64,000 bases of DNA from Chitinophaga pinensis (GTDB lineage Bacteria > Bacteroidota > Bacteroidia > Chitinophagales > Chitinophagaceae): the NCBI GenBank assembly GCA_943333125.1, contig CALQSB010000008.1:20676-84675 (forward strand), written 5' to 3'. Under the pieces are notes generated by a model. It did no database searches. It saw only the letters and a list, made by a program, of their open reading frames with translations, and was not told the origin of the DNA. Positions 63,319 to 64,000 of the stretch are shown here, in pieces (the first letter of the stretch is position 1; each line of letters opens with the position of its first letter). A program made the translations under genes and the position numbers.

Positions 63319-63352
63319 AAAAAGCCTCTCAGTTTCCTGAAAGGCTTTTAAT
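63319..63352 (-). terminator. Rho-independent terminator of the rRNA operon
   Basis: Minus strand AAAAGCCTTTCAG-GAAA-CTGAGAGGCTTTTTT immediately downstream of 5S. Confidence 0.85.
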
Positions 63353-63357
63353 AAATA

Positions 63358-63468
63358 TGGCAGCTACCTACTCTCCCGCATTTTTGTGCAGTACCATCGG
63401 CCATGAGGGGCTTAACTTCTCTGTTCGGTATGGGAAGAGGTGAACACCCTCGGCAAAACCACCATAAG
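63358..63468 (-). rRNA. rrf: 5S ribosomal RNA
   Basis: Reverse complement contains TCTTATGGTGGTTTTGCCGAGGGTGTTCACCTCTTCCCATACCGAACAGAGAAGTTAAGCCCCTCATGGCCGATGGTACTGC...GGGAGAGTAGGTAGCTGCCA; ends approximate. Confidence 0.93.
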
Positions 63469-63470
63469 AC

Positions 63471-63559
63471 GTTTGGAGTGTTTAAAAGGTTGAACAGATT
63501 CAAAATGTTTAAAAGGTTAAAACCTATTGAACTTAATGAACTTATGGAACCTATTGAAC
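63471..63559. repeat. 9-nt repeat cluster R5 in the 5S-23S rRNA spacer: five GTT-type units then four AAC-type units
   Basis: gtttggagt gtttaaaag gttgaacag attcaaaat gtttaaaag gtt-aa aacctattg aacttaatg aacttatgg aacctattg aac. Confidence 0.85.
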
Positions 63560-63642
63560 ATACCATAATAAGATTAACATATTGGAATAAGTTATAAAAC
63601 GGTAAAAGTATTAACAACCGAAGTTGAAAATAAAAAAAAATA

Positions 63643-64000
<358 letters not shown>

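Overview
The window reads as ordinary, gene-dense, AT-rich Bacteroidota chromosome, probably Chitinophagaceae-like (lineage inferred from SusC/SusD, T9SS/SprA, PorP/SprF, a short group-1 sigma factor and TAnnTTTG-type promoters). I assign about 50 protein genes plus the 3' part of an rRNA operon: 5S and the 3' end of 23S, both on the minus strand at the right edge. Housekeeping genes include yidC (partial), rplY, prs, radC, folD, queE, dprA, guaB, ruvA, fabH, odhB, rpoD, pepT, ribD, prmC and fmt. Accessory or envelope blocks are a SusC/SusD/DUF1735 operon, a HhH-domain outer-membrane protein with a partner barrel, SprA, two T9SS type-B cargo proteins (one next to a PorP/SprF gene), a T9SS type-A subtilase, a Tat-type SOD and NamZ-like DUF1343. 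I saw no prophage, transposase, CRISPR array or defence island. The most unusual signal is non-coding. From about 45 kb to the right end, at least four intergenic gaps (R1, R2, R4, R5 below), including the 5S-23S spacer, carry degenerate repeats with exact 9-nt periodicity (GTTYAAAAG / GTTCAATAG-like). They sit in opposite orientations on either side of a centre, and are mixed with other recurring words (GTTTGGCGTTT, GTATCCAGCATC, CCTGCCGGCAGG). A 43-bp exact tandem duplication that looks like a double terminator, and REP-like paired hairpins near the rRNA operon, are further non-coding signals. All assignments are by reading; no database search was run.
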